A stretch of 12,181 nucleotides of DNA. It comes from Candidatus Babelota bacterium (GTDB lineage: Bacteria > Babelota > Babeliae > Babelales > Babelaceae). The notes under the pieces were generated by a model, which ran no database searches, had not been told where the DNA came from, and worked only from the letters and a program-made list of their open reading frames with translations. The position numbers were made by a program, and so were the translations under genes. The stretch is taken from positions 59,514-71,694 of the forward strand of contig DNBB01000031.1 in the NCBI GenBank assembly GCA_003484685.1, given 5' to 3'. How positions within the stretch are numbered: position 1 is the stretch's first letter; each line of letters opens with the position of its first letter. Below are positions 1-6,820 of this stretch, in pieces.

Positions 1-1028
1 AAAAGACCATCTTCGCCATCATACGCCCACTCAATATCCATCGGCGTCCAGCGACCATTTTTTTCTGTATAATAATCCTCAATAGAAAGCCCAACCCGAG
101 CAAGTTCAATAACCTGCTCATCAGTAAGCGACCACTTTAGCTTATTTGTGGGCGAAACACTTTCCAAAACAACAGAAGAAGGATTGGCCCCAGAATGAAA
201 CGGAAATAGGCGATCAAAAAAACCCGTCTGCCGATATACCATCTGCTTTTCTTTGGCGCCCAAAAAACGCCGCACAATTGCGAAATATCCCTGACGAAGC
301 TGTTCTTTAGCAACCAAAAATTCGTCCGGGTTTACTTGGCCTTGAACAATCGGTTCACCAAGCCCGTAGGACGAGTTGATTGAAATAAAATTACGATGGC
401 CCGATTCTGTTTCTAACGTAAACATTACGCCAGAAACAGCTAAATCCGCCCGAATCATCTTCTGGACGCAAACCGACAAGCCAACATCCATATGACGAAT
501 CGCATTAGAACGCCGATAAACAATTGCGCGCTCAGTAAAAAGAGAGGCCATGCATTTAACAACAGCCTCAATTAAATCTGAGACACCATTGATATTTAAA
601 AAGGTCTCCTGTTGGCCGGCAAAAGATGCCTCCGGCAAGTCTTCTGCTGTCGCCGAAGAACGAACCGCTACCGCACTTGCTTCTTGTTGATAAAAGACAG
701 AAAGCTGCGCATACGCTTCAATAATTTCTTGAGTAACGTCTTCCGGGAGCGATACTGCAGTAATCCTTGCTCGAATAGCCCGAGCCGCTTTAACCAGTGA
801 ATCAATCGAGTCTGCTTGAATTAACTCAAGCTGCCCTTGAATCTCTTCTAAAAGACCATTTTCTTCTAAATGCTTCCAATATGCATTAGTAGAAACTGCA
901 AACCCATAGGGAACACGTATACCTTTTACGGAAAGATTCTGGTACATTTCTCCCAAGGCCGCGTTCTTTCCCCCATACAAGGCACCATCTTCCCGAGTAA
1001 TCTGGTCAAAAAAGGCGACATACTTCAT
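1..1028 (-). CDS. ppsA: Phosphoenolpyruvate synthase, N-terminal part (runs off the left edge)
   Basis: PEP synthase converts pyruvate, ATP and water to PEP, AMP and phosphate, for gluconeogenesis in the cytoplasm. I translated the minus strand from the ATG at 1028 and read 342 codons without a stop. The N-terminus has the nucleotide-binding signature GGKNAALGEM (residues 19-28). Residues 123-130 read RSSATAED, followed by the FAGQQETFLNI stretch typical of the PPDK/PEP synthase ATP-grasp domain. Near the window edge it reads RWTPMDIEWAYDG, the usual end of that domain. The phosphohistidine swivel domain and the C-terminal TIM barrel must lie to the left. A GAGGA ribosome site sits 5 bases before the start, inside the Glu-rich end of the upstream gene, and the ATG overlaps that gene's TGA. 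PEP synthase is preferred over pyruvate phosphate dikinase from the sequence pattern, but the missing C-terminus would be needed to settle it. Confidence 0.9.
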   Translation of the reverse strand, partial: MKYVAFFDQITREDGALYGGKNAALGEMYQNLSVKGIRVPYGFAVSTNAYWKHLEENGLLEEIQGQLELIQADSIDSLVKAARAIRARITAVSLPEDVTQEIIEAYAQLSVFYQQEASAVAVRSSATAEDLPEASFAGQQETFLNINGVSDLIEAVVKCMASLFTERAIVYRRSNAIRHMDVGLSVCVQKMIRADLAVSGVMFTLETESGHRNFISINSSYGLGEPIVQGQVNPDEFLVAKEQLRQGYFAIVRRFLGAKEKQMVYRQTGFFDRLFPFHSGANPSSVVLESVSPTNKLKWSLTDEQVIELARVGLSIEDYYTEKNGRWTPMDIEWAYDGEDGL

Positions 1029-1660
1029 TCTTCTTCCTCAGCGTCATGTTCTTCATCTTCAAAAACACGATCTAATTCTACGTCACGCTCACCTTCTTCA
1101 AAACGTTCCCGCTCATGCTCCCAATAATATCGATCTTCTTCGTCTTCGTAGTGCGCTTGTGCAATGGTATTCTCAAATTCAACGTGAAATAGCTCATCCT
1201 GATAAAAATCCTTTATCATCATGTCGATATGTTGTGGTATGCCAACAAAAAACTCAATATCATTAGACACATACTCGCGCAATATTTCTTCAAGTCCTTC
1301 TTGTTCTGGATTTCCTGCGATAACGATCAAAACAAGGCCATCTTGAAGATACGGAATAGTATTGTTGCGCAACAATACATCCTTCGGGAAAACCTTGATT
1401 AATGTATGGTCAAACATCGTACCAAGAACATCGATAGCCTTGACCCCAAATACTTCCTCAAGTGCGCCTAAAAGGTCTTCTTTTTCTACTATACCCGCAT
1501 CAAGCAAAAAATCTTGCACTGAAAGTGCCTCATGCTCCTCAAATTCTCGGCACAATGCTTCCAAATCCTGCGGTTCCAAAACATCACGCTTTTCTAAAGC
1601 ACAAACTAGACGTTCCAATAACTCATTTTGTGTGCCTGTACAAACCGAACAACCTTCCAT
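1025..1660 (-). CDS. Small GspE/MshE N-terminal-domain-like protein with an acidic tail
   Basis: Unknown function, 211 residues. Residues about 50-155 resemble the N-terminal domain (T2SSE_N/MshEN) of type II secretion and type IV pilus ATPases: helices around FLLDAGIVEKEDLLGALEEV, then FPKDVLLRNNTIPYLQDG, then LVLIVIAGNPEQEGLEEIL. No Walker motifs or ATPase domain follow, so it is a stand-alone adaptor-like domain. Some members of this family bind cyclic di-GMP, but the canonical RLG repeats are not clear here. The N-terminus carries a CxxC pair (C4, C7). The last ~45 residues are very rich in Glu, Asp and Arg and probably disordered. The ATG at 1660 is chosen because AGGAG lies 6 bases before it; the in-frame TTG at 1666 directly abuts that ribosome site. 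The stop overlaps the ppsA start (ATGA), so the two are probably co-translated. Confidence 0.75.
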   Translation of the reverse strand: MEGCSVCTGTQNELLERLVCALEKRDVLEPQDLEALCREFEEHEALSVQDFLLDAGIVEKEDLLGALEEVFGVKAIDVLGTMFDHTLIKVFPKDVLLRNNTIPYLQDGLVLIVIAGNPEQEGLEEILREYVSNDIEFFVGIPQHIDMMIKDFYQDELFHVEFENTIAQAHYEDEEDRYYWEHERERFEEGERDVELDRVFEDEEHDAEEEE

Positions 1661-1699
1661 CGCCAACTCCTGTCAATAATCAAGTCACAATTTGGCGAC

Positions 1700-1728
1700 A
1701 GTATAAAAGCAGCGAAGAAAAACAACAA
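1700..1728 (-). promoter_or_regulatory. Possible promoter for the 1660-1025 gene and ppsA
   Basis: Read on the minus strand, a TATACT -10 box (1705-1700) lies 17 bases downstream of a weak TTGTTG -35 box (1728-1723). The 5' leader would be about 35 bases. The -10 is good and the -35 matches only the first three positions, so this is a tentative call. Confidence 0.4.
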
Positions 1729-1777
1729 ACTTATAAAACCAAAGCACCGACAAGGAGGAGAAAATTAGCAGCCCACC

Positions 1778-1806
1778 TGTACAATATCAATAAATCGGCC
1801 TATACT
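1778..1806 (+). promoter_or_regulatory. Promoter for the sodium:solute symporter gene
   Basis: TGTACA (1778-1783) and TATACT (1801-1806) are separated by 17 bases, a sigma-70-like pair. Transcription would start near 1813, leaving a leader of about 28 bases. It sits back to back with the putative minus-strand promoter at 1700-1728. Confidence 0.6.
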
Positions 1807-1841
1807 CTCCACGTACGAATAAAAAACAAAAGTGACCACAT

Positions 1842-3224
1842 ATGGAATTACTTACTTTTTCACTTATCGCGAGCGCGATGGGTCTTGGGTACCTTTTTGT
1901 TGGGTACCAAACATCCAAAACAATCGGTTCCACAACAGATTTTTTCCTTGCAGGCAAGAATGTTGGCATTTTTGGCCTAACTATGTCCCTGATTGCCACA
2001 CAAATTGGTGGTGGCGCAATATTAGGAACATCGCAAGAAGCATACAGTTATGGACTTCTTGCATTTGCGTATATTACCGGTATTGCTATTGGCTTTATCC
2101 TGCTTGCAAGCAGTTTTGCCCATCGAATTCGCGCACAAAACGTGCACACAATCGCACAAATATTTGAAAAACGGTATGGCTCTCCCTTTCTAACCAAAGT
2201 AGCGTCAATAGCTTCGATCACCTCTCTAGGCGGCATCCTAGTAGCACAGATCGTAGGGAGCCGCGCGCTTCTTCTATCGATGAATCTCTATACCCCTATA
2301 CTTTTTATTAGTCTTTGGGCAGTTGTTATTACCTATACCATGATGGGCGGGCTTAAAGCCGTTATTAGCAACAACGCTTTTCAGTTGTTGGTTATCCTCA
2401 TCGTCTTTATCATTCTCTTTTTCATCGACTTAATCATTTCACCGAACATTCCTGCGAGTATACCAACGGCTTTTCAATTGAGTAAACAACTCCCTGATGC
2501 TGTAATACGATTTTTAACTATTGCAATTACCCCAACACTGTACTGTTTGTTCGAACAGGATATTGCACAAACAATCATTGCTGCAAAAAATCAAAAGACG
2601 GTCTTTTGGGGCACAACTTTAGCAGCAGCGTCAATGGTTACCTTTGCATACCTCCCTTTTTACTTTGGCATACAAGCACGCAATACTCCGCTCCTTGAGG
2701 CCGCAATCTCAAGCGGCGCGCAGCCACTAATGAGTCTCATTGCGCATAAGTACAGCATCTTGGTGCAACTTTTGGTTTTATACGGAATACTTGCAGCAAT
2801 TCTTTCAACAGCCAATTCATTGCTTTGTGCAATTAGTGCACACGTGACCGAAGACTTTCACCTTAACAATATTTATTCACATTCACGTGCCAACCTTATT
2901 ATTCCTAAACTTGTCACCCTATTCATTGGGTCGATTGCTTTCATCCTGGCCCAATCAAGCGAAAACATCCTCAATATCATTATTCTCAGTTATCAAATCC
3001 CTATTGCGACAATATTTGTGCCTATTATGGGTGCCTATCTGCTAAAAAAGGTTAGTTCAGCCGCCGCATATGCGTGCGTTATTACCGGGCTAATTGGGTA
3101 TTTGGGAACCATCATGAACATTCTGCCTTTTTGGGGTATCTGGGGATCAATAGGACTCTCAACCCTGCTATTTATTATCATCAATCCCCTGCAAACAACG
3201 CAGTATTCGCATGAAATTAATTAA
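1842..3224 (+). CDS. Sodium:solute symporter (SSS family)
   Basis: A 460-residue inner-membrane protein, made almost wholly of hydrophobic segments (about 11-12 helices). It should import a small solute using the sodium gradient. Family features are visible. Residues about 33-40 give DFFLAGKN after the first helix. The first core helix has SLIATQIGGGAILG followed by AYSYG. GGLKAVISNNAFQ matches the usual GGL-A-V--D--Q element. S322-T-A-N-S326 in the later core helix matches the STAxS element whose Ser/Thr side chains bind sodium in characterised members. The length fits the family (about 450-550). The substrate (proline, pantothenate, sugar or other) cannot be told from the sequence. No strong ribosome site precedes the ATG; only a weak AAGTGA is seen about 6 bases upstream. 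Its last 14 bases overlap the next gene, an exported acetyltransferase, so the two probably share a transcript. Confidence 0.9.
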   Translation: MELLTFSLIASAMGLGYLFVGYQTSKTIGSTTDFFLAGKNVGIFGLTMSLIATQIGGGAILGTSQEAYSYGLLAFAYITGIAIGFILLASSFAHRIRAQNVHTIAQIFEKRYGSPFLTKVASIASITSLGGILVAQIVGSRALLLSMNLYTPILFISLWAVVITYTMMGGLKAVISNNAFQLLVILIVFIILFFIDLIISPNIPASIPTAFQLSKQLPDAVIRFLTIAITPTLYCLFEQDIAQTIIAAKNQKTVFWGTTLAAASMVTFAYLPFYFGIQARNTPLLEAAISSGAQPLMSLIAHKYSILVQLLVLYGILAAILSTANSLLCAISAHVTEDFHLNNIYSHSRANLIIPKLVTLFIGSIAFILAQSSENILNIIILSYQIPIATIFVPIMGAYLLKKVSSAAAYACVITGLIGYLGTIMNILPFWGIWGSIGLSTLLFIIINPLQTTQYSHEIN

Positions 3225-3813
3225 CCTATTTGCAAGTTTATTGGCCTGTTTTCTACCACCTCCGACAAATCACGCAGGCAAACAGACTCAAAAAATCAAC
3301 ATCGAGCAAGGCAAAATAAAACGTGATTTGAATACATGCGTAGAGATGATATTATCACCCAAAAACAAACCAATGTTGTTCCCTAATGATTGGTTTTTGA
3401 ATGATCCCAAGGAACACGTTAGTACGTACTTTCTTGATTATGTGCTTGTTGCACGAGAAAAAAACCAGACTATAGGCATGATCACATTTGATGCCTCTCA
3501 AAAAAAAGATCAAACGGCATCCATAAATTTGCTCGTTGTCGATGAGCAATATCACCGCAGAGGAATTGGCACACTCCTTATGCAAAACGCATTAGCCGCT
3601 ATAAAAAATGAACGGACTATATTAACGGTCTACAAATACAATCACGCGGCACGCAATCTTTACAAAAAACTAGGCTTTACAGATGAGACAAATGGCGGTA
3701 TCCAGATCGACGATAATGATCCTCTCCTAATCCTTGAACACTGGCAAGAAGGAGCAACACCGGTTATTACGCGAAAAAAGGTACAACACGAAATCCATTT
3801 TGACAGACTTTAG
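3211..3813 (+). CDS. Exported GNAT-family N-acetyltransferase (copy 1 of 4)
   Basis: A 200-residue protein whose last two thirds form a GNAT domain, which transfers acetyl from acetyl-CoA to an amine. Motif A is LLVVDEQYHRRGIGTLLM: the acetyl-CoA pyrophosphate loop is H115-R-R-G118-I-G120, with His where Gln/Arg is most usual. Motif B is the NHAARNLYKKLGF stretch with the usual Tyr. The N-terminus (residues 2-15) is a short hydrophobic segment after a Lys, consistent with an export signal. S9-LLAC13 resembles a lipoprotein cleavage site but is unusually close to the start, and cleavage near A22 is an alternative. The start lies inside the symporter gene with a 14-base overlap and no clear ribosome site, so translation is probably coupled. 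It is more distant from the other three GNATs here than they are from each other. The substrate is unknown. Confidence 0.85.
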   Translation: MKLINLFASLLACFLPPPTNHAGKQTQKINIEQGKIKRDLNTCVEMILSPKNKPMLFPNDWFLNDPKEHVSTYFLDYVLVAREKNQTIGMITFDASQKKDQTASINLLVVDEQYHRRGIGTLLMQNALAAIKNERTILTVYKYNHAARNLYKKLGFTDETNGGIQIDDNDPLLILEHWQEGATPVITRKKVQHEIHFDRL

Positions 3814-3861
3814 CTAACAGCCACCTGCCGCGATAAAACAACTGTAGATATGAACCAACGA

Positions 3862-3886
3862 GGCACCATAGCTCCACAAAGGTGTC
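3862..3886 (+). terminator. Weak hairpin after the symporter-GNAT pair
   Basis: GGCACC (3862-3867) can pair with GGTGTC (3881-3886), including one G-U pair, around a 13-base loop. No U-run follows, so it is a poor intrinsic terminator. Its position between the gene pair and the next promoter is the main reason to list it. Confidence 0.25.
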
Positions 3887-3924
3887 AATAAATCTCCCCC
3901 CATTCTCTCGTTACAAGAAAAAAC

Positions 3925-3952
3925 TTTACAAATAAAAAATATTTTCTATAAT
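3925..3952 (+). promoter_or_regulatory. Promoter of the exported GNAT operon
   Basis: TTTACA (3925-3930) and a perfect TATAAT (3947-3952) are 16 bases apart, in a very A/T-rich stretch (3917-4015). Transcription would start near 3959, giving a leader of about 73 bases before the ATG at 4032. This is the best sigma-70-like promoter in the window, and no equally good one is seen before the later genes of the block. Confidence 0.75.
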
Positions 3953-4031
3953 AAAATAAAACGAATTTATAAAAGATAAAAAGCAACCTACTTATCTAGA
4001 AAAAACTTTTAATTAACCAGAAGGAACCAAA

Positions 4032-4694
4032 ATGGTCATACTTCAGTTATCGTATAAAAAGCTCGCTTTGTACCTTCTTCTTTTCCTATCACATCAGGCG
4101 TTCGCTGCTCAATTACCCGCACAAGCAGCCGCAACCAGTAATAAAAGATCACTGCAACCGGTTCTCATACCCATCGAAAGCAAAACTGGCGAAAAATTAA
4201 CCATGTTCTTTCTCCCGGGCAAAAAGCTAGAAAAACAACAATTTTCTGGCCTCAAAAGCCAAATTGAAGAGATCATTATGCAAGAACCGAACGCACGTGG
4301 TCTGTTTGACTTCACAAATTCATATGAAAGTTTTTGTAAAAGATCTTCCTGTGTTAAGCAGATGATTTTCGCGCCAAACGATCAACAGGTCGCGATATTA
4401 CAAAAATCAAACCATATCGTCGGTGCACTTTTCTTCAGCGAAGAACAGAATGAACTCGATATCCGCTGGTTTGCGATTGATCAAAAAAAACAAAAAAAAG
4501 GGTATGGGCAGATCTTATTACAGCAGCTATTAGCAAGCTTCCCTAATCATAGAGTTACGTTATCATGCTTCCTCAGCAACAAACAAGCTCAAAATTTTTA
4601 CCTAAAAAACGGCTTTACCCTCAAAAAGCCCACCGAACCAGACGCAAATTACGTCAAAATGCTTAAAGACGCCCTTTGCCTACCCAAGGAATAA
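4032..4694 (+). CDS. Exported GNAT-family N-acetyltransferase (copy 2 of 4)
   Basis: 220 residues. The N-terminus is a textbook Sec signal: K9-K10, a Leu-rich core, then HQAFA with cleavage likely after A25. A ~60-residue linker is followed by a GNAT domain. Motif A reads IRWFAIDQKKQKKGYGQILL with the loop Q154-K-K-G157-Y-G159. Motif B reads NFYLKNGF with Y190, the usual position of the conserved Tyr. Just before the domain, NARGLFDF and later IVGALFFSEE match NAQGLFNL and IIGVLFFSKD in the gene at 6821, so these two are clear paralogues. Cysteines at the CKRSSC stretch could form a disulfide after export. AAGGA lies 6 bases before the ATG. It is the first gene after the 3925-3952 promoter. 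It is probably secreted; substrate and final location are unknown. Confidence 0.88.
   Translation: MVILQLSYKKLALYLLLFLSHQAFAAQLPAQAAATSNKRSLQPVLIPIESKTGEKLTMFFLPGKKLEKQQFSGLKSQIEEIIMQEPNARGLFDFTNSYESFCKRSSCVKQMIFAPNDQQVAILQKSNHIVGALFFSEEQNELDIRWFAIDQKKQKKGYGQILLQQLLASFPNHRVTLSCFLSNKQAQNFYLKNGFTLKKPTEPDANYVKMLKDALCLPKE
4686..4690 (+). promoter_or_regulatory. Ribosome binding site that fixes a GTG start
   Basis: AAGGA lies 6 bases before the GTG at 4697. The same box and spacing precede the starts at 4032, 5297 and 6821. This selects GTG 4697 over the in-frame TTG at 4676, which has no ribosome site. Confidence 0.75.
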
Positions 4695-4696
4695 TC

Positions 4697-5281
4697 GTGC
4701 GGACCGCATATACCCTCTTAATTGCCGTTTTCACTTTGCTTTTGATACCAGAAGAAATGCGTACAGGCATCGGACCTCGATTTGCCCTCATCAAAAATAG
4801 CAGCAAACTCATTACGCCTAAAACTCCCGACGAACTACAATATCGTAACTTACTTGCTGGTCTTTATCTTCAGGAAACAAATTGTCCTGGAACGATAGGA
4901 AACACCCGAACACAGCTCTTTTCTGCGTTTGGTAATCAAGCCTATCACATTCTGAACAAATACTACGGTGTTGATTCCGATATTCTGCTACTTAAAAAGA
5001 AAGCCAAGCTTGCAGGCGCGATTGTTTTTTCTGCTAACCAGGCCAAACACCTTCTTGATATAACGCTTTTAGCAATCGATCAAAAACATCACAGAAAAGG
5101 ATACGGCACCCTGCTGCTTGATGAACTAGAAAAAAATCATCCCGGATATACCGTGCGCTTATCGGTATTTAAAGAAAATGCTTCGGCGCGGGCATTTTAC
5201 CAAAATCGTGGATTTAAGCTCGTAGGGCAAGGAAAGCATTGTTTTTGTCTTGTAAAAAAGCTCGTTCAATCCAACACCTAA
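4697..5281 (+). CDS. Exported or membrane-anchored GNAT acetyltransferase (copy 3 of 4)
   Basis: 194 residues, starting at GTG two bases after the previous gene's TAA. Residues 3-17 (TAYTLLIAVFTLLLI) form a hydrophobic segment after an Arg: either a signal peptide or, since no clean cleavage site follows (PEEMRTG), a membrane anchor. The GNAT domain fills the second half. Residues about 95-110 read AGAIVFSANQAK. Motif A is LLAIDQKHHRKGYGTLLLD with the loop H132-R-K-G135-Y-G137. Motif B is ARAFYQNRGF with Y168. The domain aligns by eye with copies 2 and 4. The close spacing to the genes on both sides supports co-transcription. Choosing the upstream TTG at 4676 would add 7 residues in front of the signal. 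Confidence 0.85.
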   Translation: MRTAYTLLIAVFTLLLIPEEMRTGIGPRFALIKNSSKLITPKTPDELQYRNLLAGLYLQETNCPGTIGNTRTQLFSAFGNQAYHILNKYYGVDSDILLLKKKAKLAGAIVFSANQAKHLLDITLLAIDQKHHRKGYGTLLLDELEKNHPGYTVRLSVFKENASARAFYQNRGFKLVGQGKHCFCLVKKLVQSNT

Positions 5282-5296
5282 CGCCAAGGAAAAATC

Positions 5297-5380
5297 ATGA
5301 AAAAAGCTTACAGCACCCAATCATTTTCGACAGCCATTTTAAAACAGCAACCGCTTGTTTATAAACACGTGCCATCATGA
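5297..5380 (+). CDS. Small ORF (27 residues) coupled to the next gene
   Basis: A 28-codon frame begins ATG AAA AAA GCT at 5297 and ends in TGA at 5378-5380. AAGGA sits exactly 6 bases before its start, the same as three real starts in this operon. Its stop overlaps the next gene's ATG (ATGA), and that next gene has no ribosome site of its own. The peptide begins MKKAYSTQSF and ends KHVPS; it has no hydrophobic core and no recognisable domain. It may be a translational leader that delivers ribosomes to the downstream start, a short real peptide, or the remnant of a decayed gene. The arrangement, rather than the peptide itself, makes it credible. Confidence 0.5.
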   Translation: MKKAYSTQSFSTAILKQQPLVYKHVPS

Positions 5381-6744
5381 AAATAAATAAATTTTCCACC
5401 TTCATCCTTGTTCTCATTTGTATTCGAGAAAACAGCGCCTTTGCCAGTTTTCCTAAAAAACTTGATCAAATCAAAGGACATTTAACCGCAGCAGATGGAC
5501 CAACCCAAATCAATCGCCTGCTCAACAAAATACATCACAAAACCAAGGCCAAAAATAGCTACAAAGACGCCCTTTCCTTACTTCTGGTTTACTTCGAATT
5601 ACAAACACCACATTTAGGTAGCGAACAAGACAAGATGAATATATTGTTTGAAAAGGCGCTTGCCATTAATAACCAAAAACCGCTACAACTCATTGAGCAC
5701 GCCAAAAAACTTGCGCAATGTCTCAAGACAACTAAAGAAAGCAACTTCTTCTTTCCCAAAAACCTAGAATACATCGAGCAGTATTCAAAATATTTGAAAA
5801 CGGCACGCTCTGGAGTATCTAGAAAACCAATCTTTCCAACATCATGCTTGTTACCAAGCCCCATCATGCTTTTTGGTAAGCATATCCAAAAACAAAACAC
5901 CGAAATTTTATGTCAAAATTTATGCAAAACCGATGATATGTCAGTGCTGGTATTGCTCAACCAACTCCTCTTTCATCATTCCCAAGAAAACAGCAGTGAA
6001 ATCATTCATATGATTGACCAACTTCCCTTGGACGCAACGGAGCACTCACCTTCCATACTCGATCTGATCAAGCTAGGTAGCCTTCTTAAGCTTTCAAACG
6101 AATTCTTATGGCTCCTGACCGACCCAATATCGACATACATAGAAATGTGTATTGAAAAAGACGGATTGGACTCACCTTCTATTGAGCCTATTATCAAAAA
6201 AATCATCCCATTCTTTGGGCATGACGATAGCACGACCAAAATAGCGCTTAGTATTTATGACCCATTACTAGATTTCATTCTAAAAAAAGCAAACGGGCCA
6301 ATATTTTTAAGCGAAGACAAAACCTTTTTTCTTTGCATCGATACGAGCAGTAATACAGTTACAAGTTGGAACACACAAACAGGAAGTTGCACCCCATTTT
6401 GCAGTGCAGCGCCAATACAGAAGATTACTGACCGATCAATGCCAAATAAACGCCACGCTTTTATTGTATCAAATGGAATCGAAAGAACTGAACTTTGGTA
6501 TCAACCCAAGCAACTAACCATACCGTATCATTATATAACAGTACAAGCTACACCCGCCGAACGGCTCCTGTACGAAGGATATATCAAAGCACTTGCTCTC
6601 CAGGACAAAAAAATGTTCGAATCACCTTCGTTACTAACAAGACTTAAACGGACCTTTAGCCAGAACAACCAATGGGGAATAAAAACTGCTCAAAAACTCA
6701 ACAACCGTATTCCAAAAAACCTTCCCAAGCCATTTAATCTTTAA
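5377..6744 (+). CDS. Exported protein of unknown function, helical with a possible WD-like segment
   Basis: 455 residues. The signal peptide is clear (K2, K5, a FILVLICI core, then NSAFA with likely cleavage after A23). Residues about 25-300 appear mostly alpha-helical, with spaced Leu/Ile/Lys patterns but no repeat that I can define. The stretch DLIKLGSLLKLSNEFLWLL faintly resembles the C-terminal helices of BTB/SKP1-like proteins, a weak resemblance only. Residues about 307-341 (PIFLSEDKTFFLCIDTSS, then VTSWNTQTGSC) look like one blade of a WD40 propeller, and HAFIVSNGIERTELW may be a further pair of strands. One or two blades cannot form a full propeller. The C-terminus is basic. It has no ribosome site of its own and overlaps the small ORF at 5297. 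Set among exported acetyltransferases, it may be a partner or another secreted factor; no function is claimed. Confidence 0.8.
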   Translation: MKINKFSTFILVLICIRENSAFASFPKKLDQIKGHLTAADGPTQINRLLNKIHHKTKAKNSYKDALSLLLVYFELQTPHLGSEQDKMNILFEKALAINNQKPLQLIEHAKKLAQCLKTTKESNFFFPKNLEYIEQYSKYLKTARSGVSRKPIFPTSCLLPSPIMLFGKHIQKQNTEILCQNLCKTDDMSVLVLLNQLLFHHSQENSSEIIHMIDQLPLDATEHSPSILDLIKLGSLLKLSNEFLWLLTDPISTYIEMCIEKDGLDSPSIEPIIKKIIPFFGHDDSTTKIALSIYDPLLDFILKKANGPIFLSEDKTFFLCIDTSSNTVTSWNTQTGSCTPFCSAAPIQKITDRSMPNKRHAFIVSNGIERTELWYQPKQLTIPYHYITVQATPAERLLYEGYIKALALQDKKMFESPSLLTRLKRTFSQNNQWGIKTAQKLNNRIPKNLPKPFNL

Positions 6745-6764
6745 ACTATTGTCTCGGCCTTCAA

Positions 6765-6787
6765 AAGAAGAAGAAGAAGAAGAAGAA
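6765..6787. repeat. (AAG)7 trinucleotide tract
   Basis: Seven perfect AAG units plus AA lie in the 76-base gap between the 455-residue gene and GNAT copy 4, ending 33 bases before the ATG at 6821. It is purine-only on the plus strand. Short tracts like this can change length by slippage. Confidence 0.95.
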
Positions 6788-6820
6788 ATAATAATTCTCT
6801 GAAACCCAAAAGGAATTGCC

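Noticed and set aside
870..1127. Ser-rich plus-strand frame
   Set aside because: It is the antisense of the acidic Glu/Asp tail and of the ppsA start.
1752..1766. A strong AAGGAGGAG ribosome-like site on the plus strand
   Set aside because: No ATG, GTG or TTG lies at the right distance. Only an ATT follows, giving a 9-codon frame, and the symporter promoter lies downstream of it.
1462..1980. A 172-codon plus-strand frame spanning the divergent promoter region
   Set aside because: It is antisense to the GspE-N-like gene and out of frame over the symporter start. It crosses both promoters and its product has no domain-like pattern.
4665..5575. AAAGACGCCCTTT present at 4665-4677 and 5563-5575
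   Set aside because: A single 13-base match inside two unrelated coding frames, with no extension; most likely chance.
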